From contig CM065300.1 of assembly GCA_032871835.1 (NCBI GenBank), positions 7,583,768-7,647,767 of the forward strand: a DNA stretch of 64,000 nt, read 5' to 3'. The notes under the pieces were generated by a model. The model was not told the DNA's origin and searched no databases. It saw nothing but the letters and a program-made list of their open reading frames with translations. How positions within the stretch are numbered: position 1 is the stretch's first letter; each line of letters starts with the position of its first letter. This DNA is from Dipteronia dyeriana (Eukaryota; Streptophyta; Magnoliopsida; Sapindales; Sapindaceae). Below are positions 1-11,113 of the stretch, in pieces. A program made the position numbers and the translations under genes.

Positions 1-70
1 TATCAATCTCGGTTGGTTTAGGGCGGGTTGGAAATTTTTGTCATCTACATTCGCATGCTTGTGTGTGTAA

Positions 71-124
<54 letters not shown>

Positions 125-235
125 CGCAACAAGTCATTGTCATGAAGATGATTCTTATGAAAAAGAAAAAGAAAATATACTTAGGAGAAAATAAAAACAC
201 AGGGAAGATACATTATACAAGTTAGAACTGATTAC
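1..235 (-). other. Intron of the amine oxidase gene with an (AT)n tract
   Basis: This stretch lies beyond the exon 1 donor of the amine oxidase gene. It is AT-rich and holds an (AT)n microsatellite at about 78-122. I see no continuation of the amine oxidase frame here, so exon 2 should lie left of the window. Confidence 0.55.
78..122. repeat. (AT)n microsatellite
   Basis: About 45 bases of uninterrupted AT dinucleotide within the presumed amine oxidase intron. The short ORF that crosses it is low complexity and not a gene. Confidence 0.9.
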
Positions 236-1023
236 CTAATTATGTGTCCATCGACCGTGAAACTTGGGCCGTCCGGCTGAACCACCGTGATCCCCTTCAA
301 AGGAGGCCTAAAAGGAGGCTTCATCTCCGATTCTCTGTAGTCAGTCCCATCAGCTTTTGGTACAGTTACAATATATCTGTCCTCATACCCTATGATCTTC
401 ATCTCTTCAACATCAACGGTCATGGTGATTCCCTCTATAGGCCTCATGTATATGTTCACAGTCCCATCTAAGTAGAAACATAAAACATTGACAATCCTTT
501 TTTTATCATTCTTCTTCGTCTCCTCTCCGTACCAACCAACACTACTGCTCTCACATATAACCTCTTCAAGCTTGAGTCCTCTCTTGGCCATCGACGCCAC
601 GAACGGCGGGTAAGCATATGGCAACTTGTCTGCATTGACTTGATCTTCAATAGTGAGAGGAGGATAACCATAACCGTTGTAAACTTGATCGGATACGATA
701 GACTGCTTCGATAAATCCACGATGAGTTCGTGGGTTTCACGGTCTATACGTGCTATAACGAAGGCTTGGCGAGGTGGGTCCGCGGAGGTGGTGTTGTTGA
801 GCCATGAGAGAACCAGTGGTTTGGTTGGCTCTTCCAAGCCAACATATTGAAAGGTTAGGTTGTGGATATTAGAGCTACATGGGTATGTTTTGGTTACAAT
901 GGTTCGGACTTGTGTGAACTCATCTGGGGTTAGAGAGTCTAGTGGGTGGTATTGGTCACTTGGAATTATGAACAAGAGAAATTGAAGGAGAAAGATTAAC
1001 ATGGTTTTGGATTTGGAAGACAT
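236..1023 (-). CDS. Copper amine oxidase, exon 1 (partial, runs off left edge)
   Basis: Plant primary amine oxidases use copper and a topaquinone cofactor to oxidise putrescine and other amines to aldehydes, ammonia and H2O2, usually in the apoplast or peroxisome. The visible 262 residues begin with a hydrophobic signal peptide (about residues 1-24, ending near PSDQ), followed by YHPLDSLTPDEF, which is characteristic of the family. The N2 and N3 domains follow and end at VVQPDGPSFTVDGHII. That is roughly the first third of a usual ~650-700 residue enzyme. The catalytic domain with the topaquinone Tyr, the catalytic Asp and the copper His residues is not in the window. On the minus strand the open frame closes right after ATTAG|GTAATC, a good splice donor at 235-234, so I read the stop as intronic. 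Positions 1-235 would then be intron. The start is the first ATG and precedes the signal peptide directly. Confidence 0.88.
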
Positions 1024-1047
1024 GGTTTTGATTTGAGTCTTGTGACA

Positions 1048-1055
1048 TTTTTATA
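1048..1055 (-). promoter_or_regulatory. TATA-like box upstream of the amine oxidase ATG
   Basis: The minus strand reads TATAAAAA, 25-32 bases before the ATG. That is very close: transcription would begin at or near the start codon. Either the 5'UTR is minimal or another promoter is used. Confidence 0.25.
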
Positions 1056-1587
1056 CCGCTTAATTTGATCAATCAATTACACTCAACTTCTTTCAAACAA
1101 AATATTAAACCGAGTAGGGATGGGGGTTTCCCATGGGACACATCCCCACGGGCTCCATGGGTATTTAGAGGTAATTTTGTTCGTCTAGATCAGTTTTAGT
1201 CTAGATCAGTTTTAGGGTGAGGGTGGTGGGGATACCCAAAACCATTCCCACATTTCTTTTTATATATATATAAAGGCTAAAAAGAAAAATTAATATATTT
1301 AATTTGTTTTGACTTCTATTTCTTTAGATCAATTATATATTATAAAACGAATATTTTAATTACTTTTCGATAAAATTGTAGGATTTTAAATTTTGAATTA
1401 TGATTCTCATATTAAAAATTAAAAATAAAAATAAATAAGGAAAATGGAACGGAGACTCCCAAAAAGCTTCGACCCCCAATTCCCTTGAATGGGTTTTGAG
1501 AGAGATAATAAGGGAAGGATTAAGGAATGGGGGTGTGGACCCTTACCGCCCCATTGGACCCACTGGATCCACATCCGTCCATCCCTC
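1056..1587. other. Intergenic, degenerate GC-richer repeat DNA
   Basis: No gene is seen. The segment has G/C-rich patches (GGGATGGGGG-like near 1118-1150, GAATGGGGGTGTGG near 1525) alternating with AT-rich DNA. It looks like an old hAT-type repeat into which the 1588-2164 element later inserted, because similar GGGATGG and CCATCCC ends occur near 1118 and 1579. I could not find matching target duplications for this outer unit. Confidence 0.35.
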
Positions 1588-2164
1588 TACGGATGGTAAT
1601 TTGATCCGTACCCGCCCGAACCCGACCCTATAGGGTAGAGTGTGGATGGTAAATTTATGACCCTCGGATCCGTGAACCCGTTTAATAAAAAACTCGATGG
1701 GTTCGTGGGCGGGTGCGGGTTGGAAAAACGAACCAACTGGTTGGACCCGTAAACCCGTATAAATAAAATACTTGTATATAAACATACGTAGACATTTGAA
1801 TTATTTTTTGTCGTTTTATTTTTATGTTATTATTGTTTTGTAATGTATCAAGTAGGGAATTAGAAATGGAAATTTAATTCAATTAAGTATTATATATGTG
1901 ATTACATGTGAAAATTTACAAATGACAAATCGCGGGTTCATGGGTTTGTGGGTATCCCGCGGGTGAATCATCCACCTGTGAACACACATTGTTTATCGGG
2001 TTCACGGGTGAGGGTATGGGTGCAGTCATAACCCGCGGATTCAAACCGCCCACAAACCCGCTTACCTACGTGGGTTCAAGGGCGGACGTGGGTGAGAAAA
2101 ATTTTCACGTGTGAGGGTTTAGATTTTACAAAATCCACCTGAATCCGACCCACTGTCATCCCTA
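1588..2164. mobile_element. Non-autonomous hAT-like element, 8-bp TSD CATCCCTC
   Basis: The element begins TACGGATGGTAAT and ends CTGTCATCCCTA, giving short imperfect terminal inverted repeats. It is flanked on both sides by CATCCCTC (1580-1587 and 2165-2172), an 8-bp duplication typical of hAT transposition. Inside, towards both ends, the motif AACCCG/CGGGTT is repeated many times in both orientations. Such iterated subterminal motifs are known as transposase-binding regions in hAT elements. No transposase is encoded. The internal part is AT-rich. Confidence 0.75.
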
Positions 2165-2172
2165 CATCCCTC

Positions 2173-3999
2173 TAAGTATAGTCTGGCTGGGTAAGTAACT
2201 TGGAACTTGGAACTTAGAACTTGGAATTTGGAATTTGATATTTGATATTCTTTATAAAAAAAAAAAATCGACTGTTTACTGTCCATATATAGCTGTACCT
2301 GCAGGGTTTATTAAATGCATGATAAAAATTTGTTTTTATCTGCTCTTTATTCAAAATTTAAACAATAAAATCATATCATACAAAATGTTGTGATCAGCAG
2401 AATTCTTTATCTAGTTTATAACGGAGAAAACGAGGAACAAGTGTTAGTCTCTATATCCTCCGTGGTACTTATCGCAATAACAAGTTATCATTATATTATA
2501 ATTGTCTCAAGCAATATAATTCAAACCGTAAATAGATGATTTTAAAATTTAATAAATAACTTTTAAATTAGCTATTTAAATAATAGTAAAACAAAACTTT
2601 TAAAAAAAAATATCAAATCTAAATATTTGAATAGATAAATACTGTAAAAAAAAAATACCAATAAAAATGGTATCAATTATAAGATAACAACATAGTAAGC
2701 TGCCATACGGCCCATACCTCACAATCCCAAACAATAAAGTCCACCTGAATTACCACTATTCACCGAGTAATATCCCCGCTTTGAGTTCTTGCACATCTGT
2801 AAAAGAAAGTCGTCTATAATCAATAATATATTCAACTTTTACTCGAACGGTTTGTACTCTTATTTTTATATCGGTAATGGAGATTCGAGTTTTACTATTT
2901 CTATGAACAGACCAGCTATTCGGGGCGTAGCTAACTGCTATTCAAGCCGCCCTAGCAATGTTTGATGTTGACCGATTATAGTATAAAAAATGTCTCAGTT
3001 TTTGCAGCCCAATGTGTGGGCCATACTGTGATTAAAGAAAACTAGAACTGGACGTCTGGACCAATGGGTTCATAAATAGAATTTGAGTTGTAATATTAAC
3101 ACCCATTCAAAATCTTTTTCGTAAACAAACCCTTAATATATTTTAAAATTTTAAGAATTTATAAATAAATCCCAATTAATATCAAAATTATCATATTTGT
3201 AAGTATATCCTACTATTTTATTATTTTATATCCTTTTTATTTAAATAAATGATTTCTTTTTCTAGTTAAAAAGAAAAAATTGTTGTCACCAAAAACCAAA
3301 AAAGCCCAGATTCAAGAAAAAGAAGAGAGAGTTTTTTATATATATATACAACAAGAACGGTAGCTTTGCTACCGGCAACAAGTAAAACTAAATTGGGTTC
3401 TAATAAAAATAATCCAAATTGAAAACTCACAAACCATAACAGGAAAATCAAAATTAAAAACAAAACTAAATTGGGTTCTCTCCTGTCAAAAGAGAGATGA
3501 TGAGAAAGAAGTTTTATGGTTATATTTTAAAAATCTCTGATTTTGTTCTTATAATAAAAATAATAAAAATTAATCTAAAACTTTCTTTTAATCAATAAAG
3601 TTTGTCAAATGATTTTGATTCATTCTTCAATCAATTTATATTTAAAATAGAAGTTAGGATTTGAGAAAATATAATCGTTTTTATTATATACGTGAATATC
3701 AAATAGGAAATTTCTTTTTTTTTTCTTTCCATTTTACAAAGTATTAATATAAACCAATTAAAAAGTATTAGGGGTGTATTTACAAACTATTTAATCAAAT
3801 TTAATTTAAGAGTAATATTGAATTTAAAAAAAAAATACTAATTTGATATATATATATATACAGTTTTTAAGGAATTTAAATATTACAACCCATAGAATTT
3901 TTAGATCTGGCTAAAACCCAAGCAGGCCCAATGGGCTTCGAGCCCATAAAATGCATCCATGAGTTTTATTAAATTGAAAAAAAAAAAAAAAAAACTCTC
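2173..3999. other. Intergenic region, nothing coding recognised
   Basis: AT-rich sequence upstream of the Hsp70 gene with poly-A/T tracts and a short (TA)n near 3847. I see no gene, no repeat with clear ends and no RNA gene. The distal part probably holds the Hsp70 promoter. Confidence 0.5.
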
Positions 4000-4058
4000 T
4001 AGGAATCTCTAGAAGTTGAGCGGTTTCCAGTATTAGATTCTTCCAGTGTAATCAGTCG

Positions 4059-4068
4059 CTTCTTGAAG
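4059..4068 (+). promoter_or_regulatory. Possible heat shock element (TTCnnGAA)
   Basis: CTTCTTGAAG contains two inverted heat-shock units (nTTCnnGAAn), with a third TTC one base out of register just after it. It lies close to the inferred first exon of the Hsp70-like gene, so it could be in the 5'UTR rather than the promoter. A chance match is possible. Confidence 0.25.
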
Positions 4069-4142
4069 ACTTCAACCGAACAGGCCTCGCCATTCTCTGC
4101 AGCTTCACTTGGTTCTCTCTTTCTCTCTCAACACCGGTTACA

Positions 4143-4294
4143 GTGAGTTTGTTGTTTTCCATTTCAACATTTTTGCTTTCGTCAAATGGCAGTTTCCTGT
4201 AGCTCTGCATTTATGTGCAATGTTAATTATTCAACGCCTCTTTTTTGTTTCTTTACTTTCTGGTTTCCTTGAATTTTGTTTACATGAAGTTTAT

Positions 4295-4354
<60 letters not shown>

Positions 4355-5375
4355 GAATACCCATGAAGTTAATCACCATTGTTGAACAGGGTTGATCTTG
4401 GTTTGGTTTATTGAGAAGTTGAATGAATTTGCTTTCTCCTCTGTTTTCATTACTTCCTGAAAATTGAAATATCTATTTGTTTCAGTGTAAAACTGTAAAT
4501 GATATCCAAGTTATCATGTTTGGCTCTGCCTGACAAGTTGAAATAGTGAAATTGAAAATAGGCGGTGCCGTGGTGGCCTAGAAAAGTTTTTCTATGGAAC
4601 ATTTGGGTTCTCTTTCTTTCTTTTTAACTTATTTTTTTCTGGTTGTTAACTTTGTGCTTGGTGATTTCATGATGAGTGGATTGTTTTTCGTAGGAATGTG
4701 ATGAACTATGAGTTTGTTCTTCATTTTGATTGTCAAGGAATTAAGAGTATTTCTGGTTGTTGATTTTGCCTACTGATTTTATATTTTTATACTTGTTGAA
4801 TTGAAATAAAACACCTTGGAGGTGTTTGTGGAAAGACCTGTATGAACTACAATGTGATGTTAGATTTTGAAGGTGGTCTTAACTTGCATACTAAGTGGGA
4901 ATAATTGATATGTTTTTGTTTCTTTTTTTAGCTATGTTGGTACTTTAGTTCTTGCTGAGTCCAAATGCAACATTTGTTATGGTTTTCCTTGTGATCTGTA
5001 GAAGGTCCACCTTCGTAATCTAGACCTATTTGGTGTGACGAAATAGAAGTAGTAACAGGTATATAGCTTGAACATAAAGGATTCTCATAATTGAAATATA
5101 TGAATATGTTTAGACTCATTAGATTCCAGAGATAAGTTTTTGTTAACACAAGTTTAAAGGGCCATTTGTTTTCAAGCCAATTGGGAGGAAGTGGTCAAGA
5201 ATTGGAAAAAGACAAATTTCATAATATCTTACTCTGCTAATAGAACTAAGAAGACTCTGGCCTTTTATCTTTTCAATGCTTAATGTGTTGTATATGATCC
5301 TGTACTCTTATTTTTCTTTAATTAAGATGCGTTGATGAGTAACTTCTTCATCATTACAAATGTGTCAAAATGCAG
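4143..5375 (+). other. Probable 5'UTR intron of the Hsp70 gene
   Basis: The donor CA|GTGAGT is at 4143. The acceptor AATGCAG ends at 5375, only two bases before the ATG at 5378. The acceptor destroys the upstream ATG at 5360, which explains why the protein should start at the later Met. A 1.2-kb leader intron would hold the (TA)n tract at about 4299-4351. The exact donor is inferred from sequence only. Confidence 0.6.
4299..4351. repeat. (TA)n microsatellite in the 5'UTR intron
   Basis: About 53 bases of TA dinucleotide repeat, interrupted only at its ends. A likely length-polymorphic site. Confidence 0.9.
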
Positions 5376-5377
5376 GT

Positions 5378-7096
5378 ATGGATGAACCAGCATACACTGT
5401 GGTATCTGATAGCGAAACCACGGGTGAAGAGAAATCGTCCTCTGCTTTCCCAGAAATCGCAATTGGAATTGACATCGGTACTTCACAGTGCAGTATTGCA
5501 ATCTGGAATGGCTCCCAAGTCGAGCTTCTAAAAAACACAAGAAACCAAAAGATGATGCGGTCATATGTCACATTCAAGGATGAAGTTCCTTCAGGTGGAG
5601 TCAGCAATCAACTGTCCCATGAGCACGAAATATTATCCGGAGCTGCAATTTTCAACATGAAACGCCTAATTGGAAGAGTTGACACTGATCCAGTCGTTCA
5701 TGCAAGTACATGCCTTCCATTTTTGGTACAAACTTTGGACATCGGTGTTCGCCCATTTATTGCAGCTTTAGTAAACAATGTGTGGAGATCCACCACTCCT
5801 GAAGAAGTCCTTGCAATATTTTTGGTGGAATTAAGAGCTATGGCTGAAATGCAGTTGAAGCGTCCCATAAGAAATGTTGTCCTGACCATTCCAGTTTCAT
5901 TCAGTCGGTTCCAACTTACCCGCATTCAACGAGCTTGTGCCATGGCTGGTCTTCATATCCTCAGACTGATGCCTGAACCAACAGCTGTAGCGTTGTTGTA
6001 TGCACAACAGCAGCAACTGACTGTGCATGAGAATATGGGCAGCGGAAGTGAGAAGATTGCACTCATTTTCAACATGGGTGCTGGTTACTGTGACGTAGCT
6101 TTGTCTGCAACAGCTGGAGGAGTTTCACAAATAAAAGCCTTGGCAGGAAGCACTATTGGAGGGGAGGACTTACTTCAGAATATGATGTGCCATCTCTTGC
6201 CAGACTTTGAGAGTCGTTTCTCAAATCATGGTATGAATGAGATCAAATCATTGGGGTTGCTTCGAGTTGCAACCCAGGATGCAATACACAAGCTCTCGAC
6301 ACAGACTGCTGTTCAAATTGATGTCAACTTGGGAAATGGATCAAAGTTAAGTAAGCTTGTGAATCGAGAGGAGTTTGAGGAAGTAAACCAAAAGATATTT
6401 GAGAAATGTGAGAACCTTATAATCCAGTGCTTGCATGATGCAAAGCTAGAGATAGACGATATAACAGATGTAATACTTGTGGGTGGCGGTTCATATATTC
6501 CAAAACTAAGGAACCTTGTCAAGGGTATATGCAAAAAGGAGGAACTTTACAATTTTATCAACCCACTAGAGGCAGCAGTTTGTGGGGCAGCTCTGGAAGG
6601 AGCTGTGGCTTCGGGCATCAGTGATCCTTTTGGCAACTTGGACCTGTTAACCATACAAGTTACACCACTCGGCATTGGCATACGAGCTGATGGAAACAAC
6701 TTTGTTCCCATCATACCCAGAAACACCACGATGCCAGCACGTAAAGATCTGGTCTTCACAACTGTCCGTGATAACCAAATTGAGGCGCTTGTTACTGTCT
6801 ATGAAGGTGAAGGGGTGAAGGTGGAAGAGAATCATCTGCTAGGCTACTTCAAGATCACAGGAATCCCTCCAGCTCCTAAAGGTGTACCAGAGATAAACGT
6901 TTGCATGGACATTGATGCCTCAAATGTGCTGAGAGTTTTGGCTGGAGTAATCCTTCCAGGGTTCCCACATCCAGCAATTCCTGTTATGGAAATTAGATTG
7001 CCAACAGTTGATGATGGACATGGTTGGTGTGCTGAAGCTCTGCACAAGACTTATGGGTCTACTCTTGACCTAGAAACAGTGCAGAAGAAAATTTGA
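5378..7096 (+). CDS. HSP70-8: Hsp70-family protein, HSP70-8-like (truncated substrate-binding region)
   Basis: This encodes a 572-residue, intronless reading frame of the Hsp70/actin ATPase fold. About residues 29-36 carry the phosphate-1 loop IGIDIGTS. EPTAVALLYA lies near 198, and VGGGSYIPKLRNLV, the adenosine-binding loop, lies near 370. After the ATPase domain comes DLLTIQVTPLGIGIRADGNN, matching the start of the beta-sandwich substrate-binding domain. The lid and the C-terminal EEVD tail of cytosolic Hsp70s are absent, and the protein ends LDLETVQKKI. This architecture and length match the divergent Arabidopsis HSP70-8 group (about 563 residues) rather than canonical 650-residue chaperones. 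The start is set at 5378 because the ATG at 5360 lies upstream of a strong acceptor. Its cellular role is poorly defined in the family, so classical refolding activity is not assured. Confidence 0.9.
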   Translation: MDEPAYTVVSDSETTGEEKSSSAFPEIAIGIDIGTSQCSIAIWNGSQVELLKNTRNQKMMRSYVTFKDEVPSGGVSNQLSHEHEILSGAAIFNMKRLIGRVDTDPVVHASTCLPFLVQTLDIGVRPFIAALVNNVWRSTTPEEVLAIFLVELRAMAEMQLKRPIRNVVLTIPVSFSRFQLTRIQRACAMAGLHILRLMPEPTAVALLYAQQQQLTVHENMGSGSEKIALIFNMGAGYCDVALSATAGGVSQIKALAGSTIGGEDLLQNMMCHLLPDFESRFSNHGMNEIKSLGLLRVATQDAIHKLSTQTAVQIDVNLGNGSKLSKLVNREEFEEVNQKIFEKCENLIIQCLHDAKLEIDDITDVILVGGGSYIPKLRNLVKGICKKEELYNFINPLEAAVCGAALEGAVASGISDPFGNLDLLTIQVTPLGIGIRADGNNFVPIIPRNTTMPARKDLVFTTVRDNQIEALVTVYEGEGVKVEENHLLGYFKITGIPPAPKGVPEINVCMDIDASNVLRVLAGVILPGFPHPAIPVMEIRLPTVDDGHGWCAEALHKTYGSTLDLETVQKKI

Positions 7097-7991
7097 TGGT
7101 GGCATGTGCTTGGAATTAAGTCTCATAATGTGTTTGATTACTGGCTTTTTTCTTTCCCTTTTTTTCTTGAGAATAACTATTCAGTTTAGATGGACAGAAC
7201 ATTACAAATATTCAGTGTGAACAGTTGCATGTAATATAGTCTGTTCGTGCTTCATATAAAGACTTTGCTTAATGAAATAATACATGTGAGCTTGTTTGTT
7301 TGAAGCTTTGTTTGTTCATGTGATATGTGTCTCATTAATAATTCTAATTCTCTAGTCAATCGATCTCGAAAAGAAAACTCAGTACAAACGTTTTGTAACC
7401 AAATGTTCAGTGGAATTAGTTCAAAAATGTTATGTAACATCGGTTGGGAAAAAAAAACATATAAAGATCAACCTAACCAACCAGAAAAGAACTTATGTTA
7501 TAATTTTGTAACTGTCACTTGGATTTTTTTAATGGCATTTCAAGTGTAAAGTCAAGACAGTATATTTAATTTCTTTTTCAATCATACCAGTTCAAAATGA
7601 TTTGAAACGGTTTTTGAACGGACTATTAGTCTAATACTTTATCTTAAATCTTAATGTACAATTAACTTAGAGGTCTGTTGTAATACACTTGGCGATCAAA
7701 GCATAAAAATAGCATTTGATTTTCACCAGGCAATGCAGGTATTAAATGACCTAAGCTGGCAAAATTATTTCCTATTAATAGCATACAATTCATCTACATT
7801 CCATTCATGCAATGCTAGCTTATGAAGATATAAAGAGTTGCCAGTACTTTTGGGTTTGAACCAATCAGTTAAACTGTTTTATATTCAATTTTCTTAATTA
7901 TTTTTTTCCTGTGCTTTCACTCTCTTTTTGCCTAGATTTTGGCAGTAGAAAATTCAGGTGAATTACTTTCTCTGCAACAGACAATCTTCAG
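7097..7991. other. Intergenic: Hsp70 3'UTR and glucanase promoter
   Basis: The 3'UTR of the Hsp70 gene probably ends within about 200 bases of the stop; AATGAAATAAT near 7271 may serve in polyadenylation. The rest is AT-rich, with no gene, and contains the promoter of the glucanase gene. Confidence 0.5.
7829..7835 (+). promoter_or_regulatory. TATA-like box of the glucanase gene
   Basis: TATAAAG lies about 160 bases before the ATG at 7992, a reasonable distance for a short leader. Inferred from position and sequence only. Confidence 0.35.
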
Positions 7992-9186
7992 ATGAAGATG
8001 GCCCCTACATCGACAATATGTGTTCTGGTGGTAACTATAGCTGTGTTTTTCCCCTCCATTGTATTCAGTAAGTTAACTACTCAGTTAATTTGGTGTTGAG
8101 TTATTAATATTTGATCCTGAAAACACTTTTCAAAATGGTTTCTTTGACACAATCACATCAAACACCTTCTCTGTTCATGTAATTTGTACATGGGATTTTT
8201 TTTATTTTTTTTGTGCAGGTGGTGATGCTGGAATCAACTATGGCAGGGAAGGTGACAATCTCCCTCCACCAAAACAGGTCATCGATTTCCTTACCGATGA
8301 ATTCAAGTACAAGATTTCATTGATTCGAGTCTACGATGCCAATACCGATATTTTAGAAGCCTTAAGTGGAACCAATTTGGTTGTAACAATTTGTGTCCCA
8401 AACGAGGCCATTGCATATGTAGCCTCTAGCCAAGAAGCTGCCGATAAGTGGGTTCAAGACCACATAATAACATACGTAGCAAAAGGTGTTAGATTCCGAT
8501 ATGTGTGTGTAGGTAACGAGGCGATTCCAGGCATCGTTGCAAGCTTTGTCGAACCAGCAATCCGAAATCTTTATACTTCAATTAGGATTAAAGCTGGGAT
8601 TGATTATATTTTTGTCACAACAGCTGTTGGACTTAATGTTTTGGGGGAGTCTTATCCTCCATCACAGGGCCAATTTGGACATAATGTTGCACAAATCATG
8701 AACAGTCTAGTGCAATATTTGTATAGCATAGAGTCACCACTTTTGATCAATGTGTACCCCTACCGTGCCCTGGTCACGGAGCCAGAACATATTTCAATGG
8801 ATTATGCCTTGTTTAAATCCCAAACGCCGGTGGTTCGAGATGGGAGTTTCGAGTACTACAACCTGTTTGATGCCATGGTTGATGCATTTGTAGCGGCAAT
8901 GGCCAGGGTGGTAGGGAGTGACAACTTCAAATTGGTCGTGTCGGAATCCGGTTGGCCTACTGGGGGTCGGGAACCCTACTCGAGTGTCGAAAACGCCCGT
9001 ATTTACAACAACAATTTACGAGAGCATGCCATTGTGACCGGAAGAACTCCAAGGAAGGCAGACATCAACATGGAGGTATACATATCTTCAATGTTCAATG
9101 AGAATTTTAAAAGTGATGGGGATGAGCAATGTTTTGGAACTTTTTACAACAATTTCACTCAAGTGTACCCTTTGTGGTGTCCCTGA
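7992..9186 (+). CDS. GH17 glucan endo-1,3-beta-glucosidase (two exons)
   Basis: The enzyme hydrolyses 1,3-beta-glucans such as callose or fungal wall glucan; pathogenesis-related PR-2 proteins belong here. Exon 1 is 7992-8067 and exon 2 is 8219-9186 (donor A|GTAAGT, acceptor TTTGTGCAG), giving 347 residues. A signal peptide covers residues 1-26 and the mature part starts at GDAGINYGRE, the usual GH17 start. RYVCVGNEAI holds the acid/base Glu (about residue 126) and VVSESGWPTGG holds the nucleophile Glu (about residue 268). MFNENFKSDGDEQCFGTFY matches the C-terminal conserved block. There is no CBM43/X8 domain and no GPI signal, so a secreted form is likely. LLINVYPYRAL replaces the commoner NxYPYFAY, and the end LWCP is unusual. 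The small-exon-plus-large-exon layout is common in this family. Confidence 0.92.
8068..8218 (+). other. Glucanase intron
   Basis: A 151-base intron between the signal-peptide exon and the catalytic exon. It begins GTAAGT and ends in a T-rich tract plus GTGCAG. The split codon AGT joins in frame across it. Confidence 0.85.
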
Positions 9187-11113
9187 ATTCTATTTTGTAA
9201 TCCCTGATTATGATCATCTGATGGATTAGAATGAAAAATTGTCATTTTGATTATAATAAATGTTGCTTTTGAGATCATTGTGTAGGTTTAATTTCATTTA
9301 CGTTCTAAAGTTAAAAATTGTAACGTATAAAATGATTTATAATTGGCATATCAAATGGTTCGAACTCACATATTTAAATTTAATAGGGGCAGAAAGTGAG
9401 AATTTGTGTTCTGCTTCCGGTTCCTTTGTTGATGTATAGTGTAACGAATTGGTGAATCCATTTTCGGATAAAATCCTATAATTGATACCATTGGAGCTAG
9501 GTCTTCATTTTTAACTCCTCAAGTATACAATTAGGTTAATCTGTATTAACGGAACGTTTATGTTTAAGATAAAATAAAGTTGATTCAGTAGTATCCTCTC
9601 ACATCTACCCTATGAAATTGTGGGTTCAAGTCCCTTCCTAAATCCTAAATTATTGTAATATTTTTAAAAAAAAATGGTTAATTCTTTTTTCTTTCTTTCT
9701 TTCTTTCTTTTCTGTAAATTTATTTTATTTACAACGCATTAGTTTCTAGAGTTGAGTCATTCATATAATCACATAATATATATATATATATATATATCAA
9801 ATGAGAAGAGTAAAGAAAAATGATATATCAAAATATAAATAAATAAATAAATATAAAGTTCTGCGTAGGACACAAAAATAGAATCCAAACAAAAAATATG
9901 ATACAAATTTGTACCGAAACGGTTAATAAAAATGTTGCCAGACGATATATAATAATTCAAATGAATTATTACACGACTGTATCATAAAGACAATATTCAT
10001 AAAAGAATTCCAATAATTCCAGTATCTGCACAAGCAAAAAAACAAAACAACATCAAACATCATCCCATCACCATCAACAAGAGATCAAGAGTCCGTACGT
10101 TTTACACTGTTAATTGCGACATTTCCTTTTACTAGAACTGTTTCTTCTAACCCTAGAAGGAAAACTTTTTTATTCATTTATTTGCATAAACTACAAAGAA
10201 TAAACTCCAAATTAAACAGTGAAACTGTGCATGCAATTACTGTGGAAGCAAATTTAAACCCACCAATTTGTGAATATCAAAAACACAAAACCCAGTCTGT
10301 GAGCTTGAAATGAAAAAAGCAATAAGATTCCAAGCAGAAAACCCCAACCCCATGTACTCTCTTCTAACGTCACCTCTCATGAACAGAACCTTGAGGCCTT
10401 AACGACACTTCCTAGTTCCTACACGACAACAACACTTATATTGATATATGTGAGTTTATAGAGTTTTTATATGTATTATTTGCAGAGTTCATTTCAGTTT
10501 CCCAATATATCAATTTTTTAAAATAAATTAAATGAGTTAAACTTCTTCTTACTCTTCAGTAATCTCTGTTTAATTGGAATATGTCTAAATTAGTACACAT
10601 TAATATAATTTTATTAGTATATATTAATATAATTTTATTAATGTATTAGATATAAAATATTATATTTATATATTTTAATTTAAAATTTTGATTTAAAATA
10701 AATATACATTTATCAATACTTCTATATAATCAATAATTAACATATAACATAATGATATAATTTAGATCATTGCGATAATATCAAAACTATATATATATAT
10801 ATATATATCGGAATCAGACGGTCGATCCATTTTGACTTCTCTACCTCTCAAACAACAAAACACGACACATATTCCTACCAAAACTCTGCCAGTAGTGTTG
10901 AAAGTTGAAACCACAACATTATAATAATAATAATAATAATTACTTATAATAATACATAATACAATATAATGTGAGTTTTCAAACTTAAAAAAAAAAAGTA
11001 TTGTTTATTTGTAAAAAAAAGTCCAACCAAAAACCAAAGTACTTACTCCTAGATTCTCCGAAACTCGAAAAACAACTACACAATATATATATATATATAT
11101 ATATATTAATTTT
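9187..11113. other. Intergenic, simple repeats and a SINE-like piece
   Basis: No gene was recognised. The first 100 bases are the glucanase 3'UTR. A tRNA-like SINE head lies near 9579-9672. Short (TA)n tracts lie near 9778, 10789 and 11084, and a (TAA)n tract near 10921. The remainder is AT-rich. Confidence 0.5.
9579..9672 (+). mobile_element. SINE-like fragment with A and B boxes and an A-rich tail
   Basis: GTTGATTCAGTAGTATC resembles a pol III A box. GGGTTCAAGTCCC (9622-9634) is a good B box, about 30 bases on. An A-run follows at about 9664-9672. No cloverleaf with paired acceptor stem is evident, so I read it as a tRNA-derived SINE piece rather than a tRNA gene. Confidence 0.4.

Noticed and set aside
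1118..1587. Outer hAT element interrupted by the 1588-2164 insertion
   Set aside because: Ends look suggestive, but no matching 8-bp duplication was found. Kept only as degenerate repeat DNA.
5360..5377. Upstream ATG of the Hsp70 frame
   Set aside because: A strong acceptor (TGCAG) ends at 5375, so this ATG is most likely intronic.
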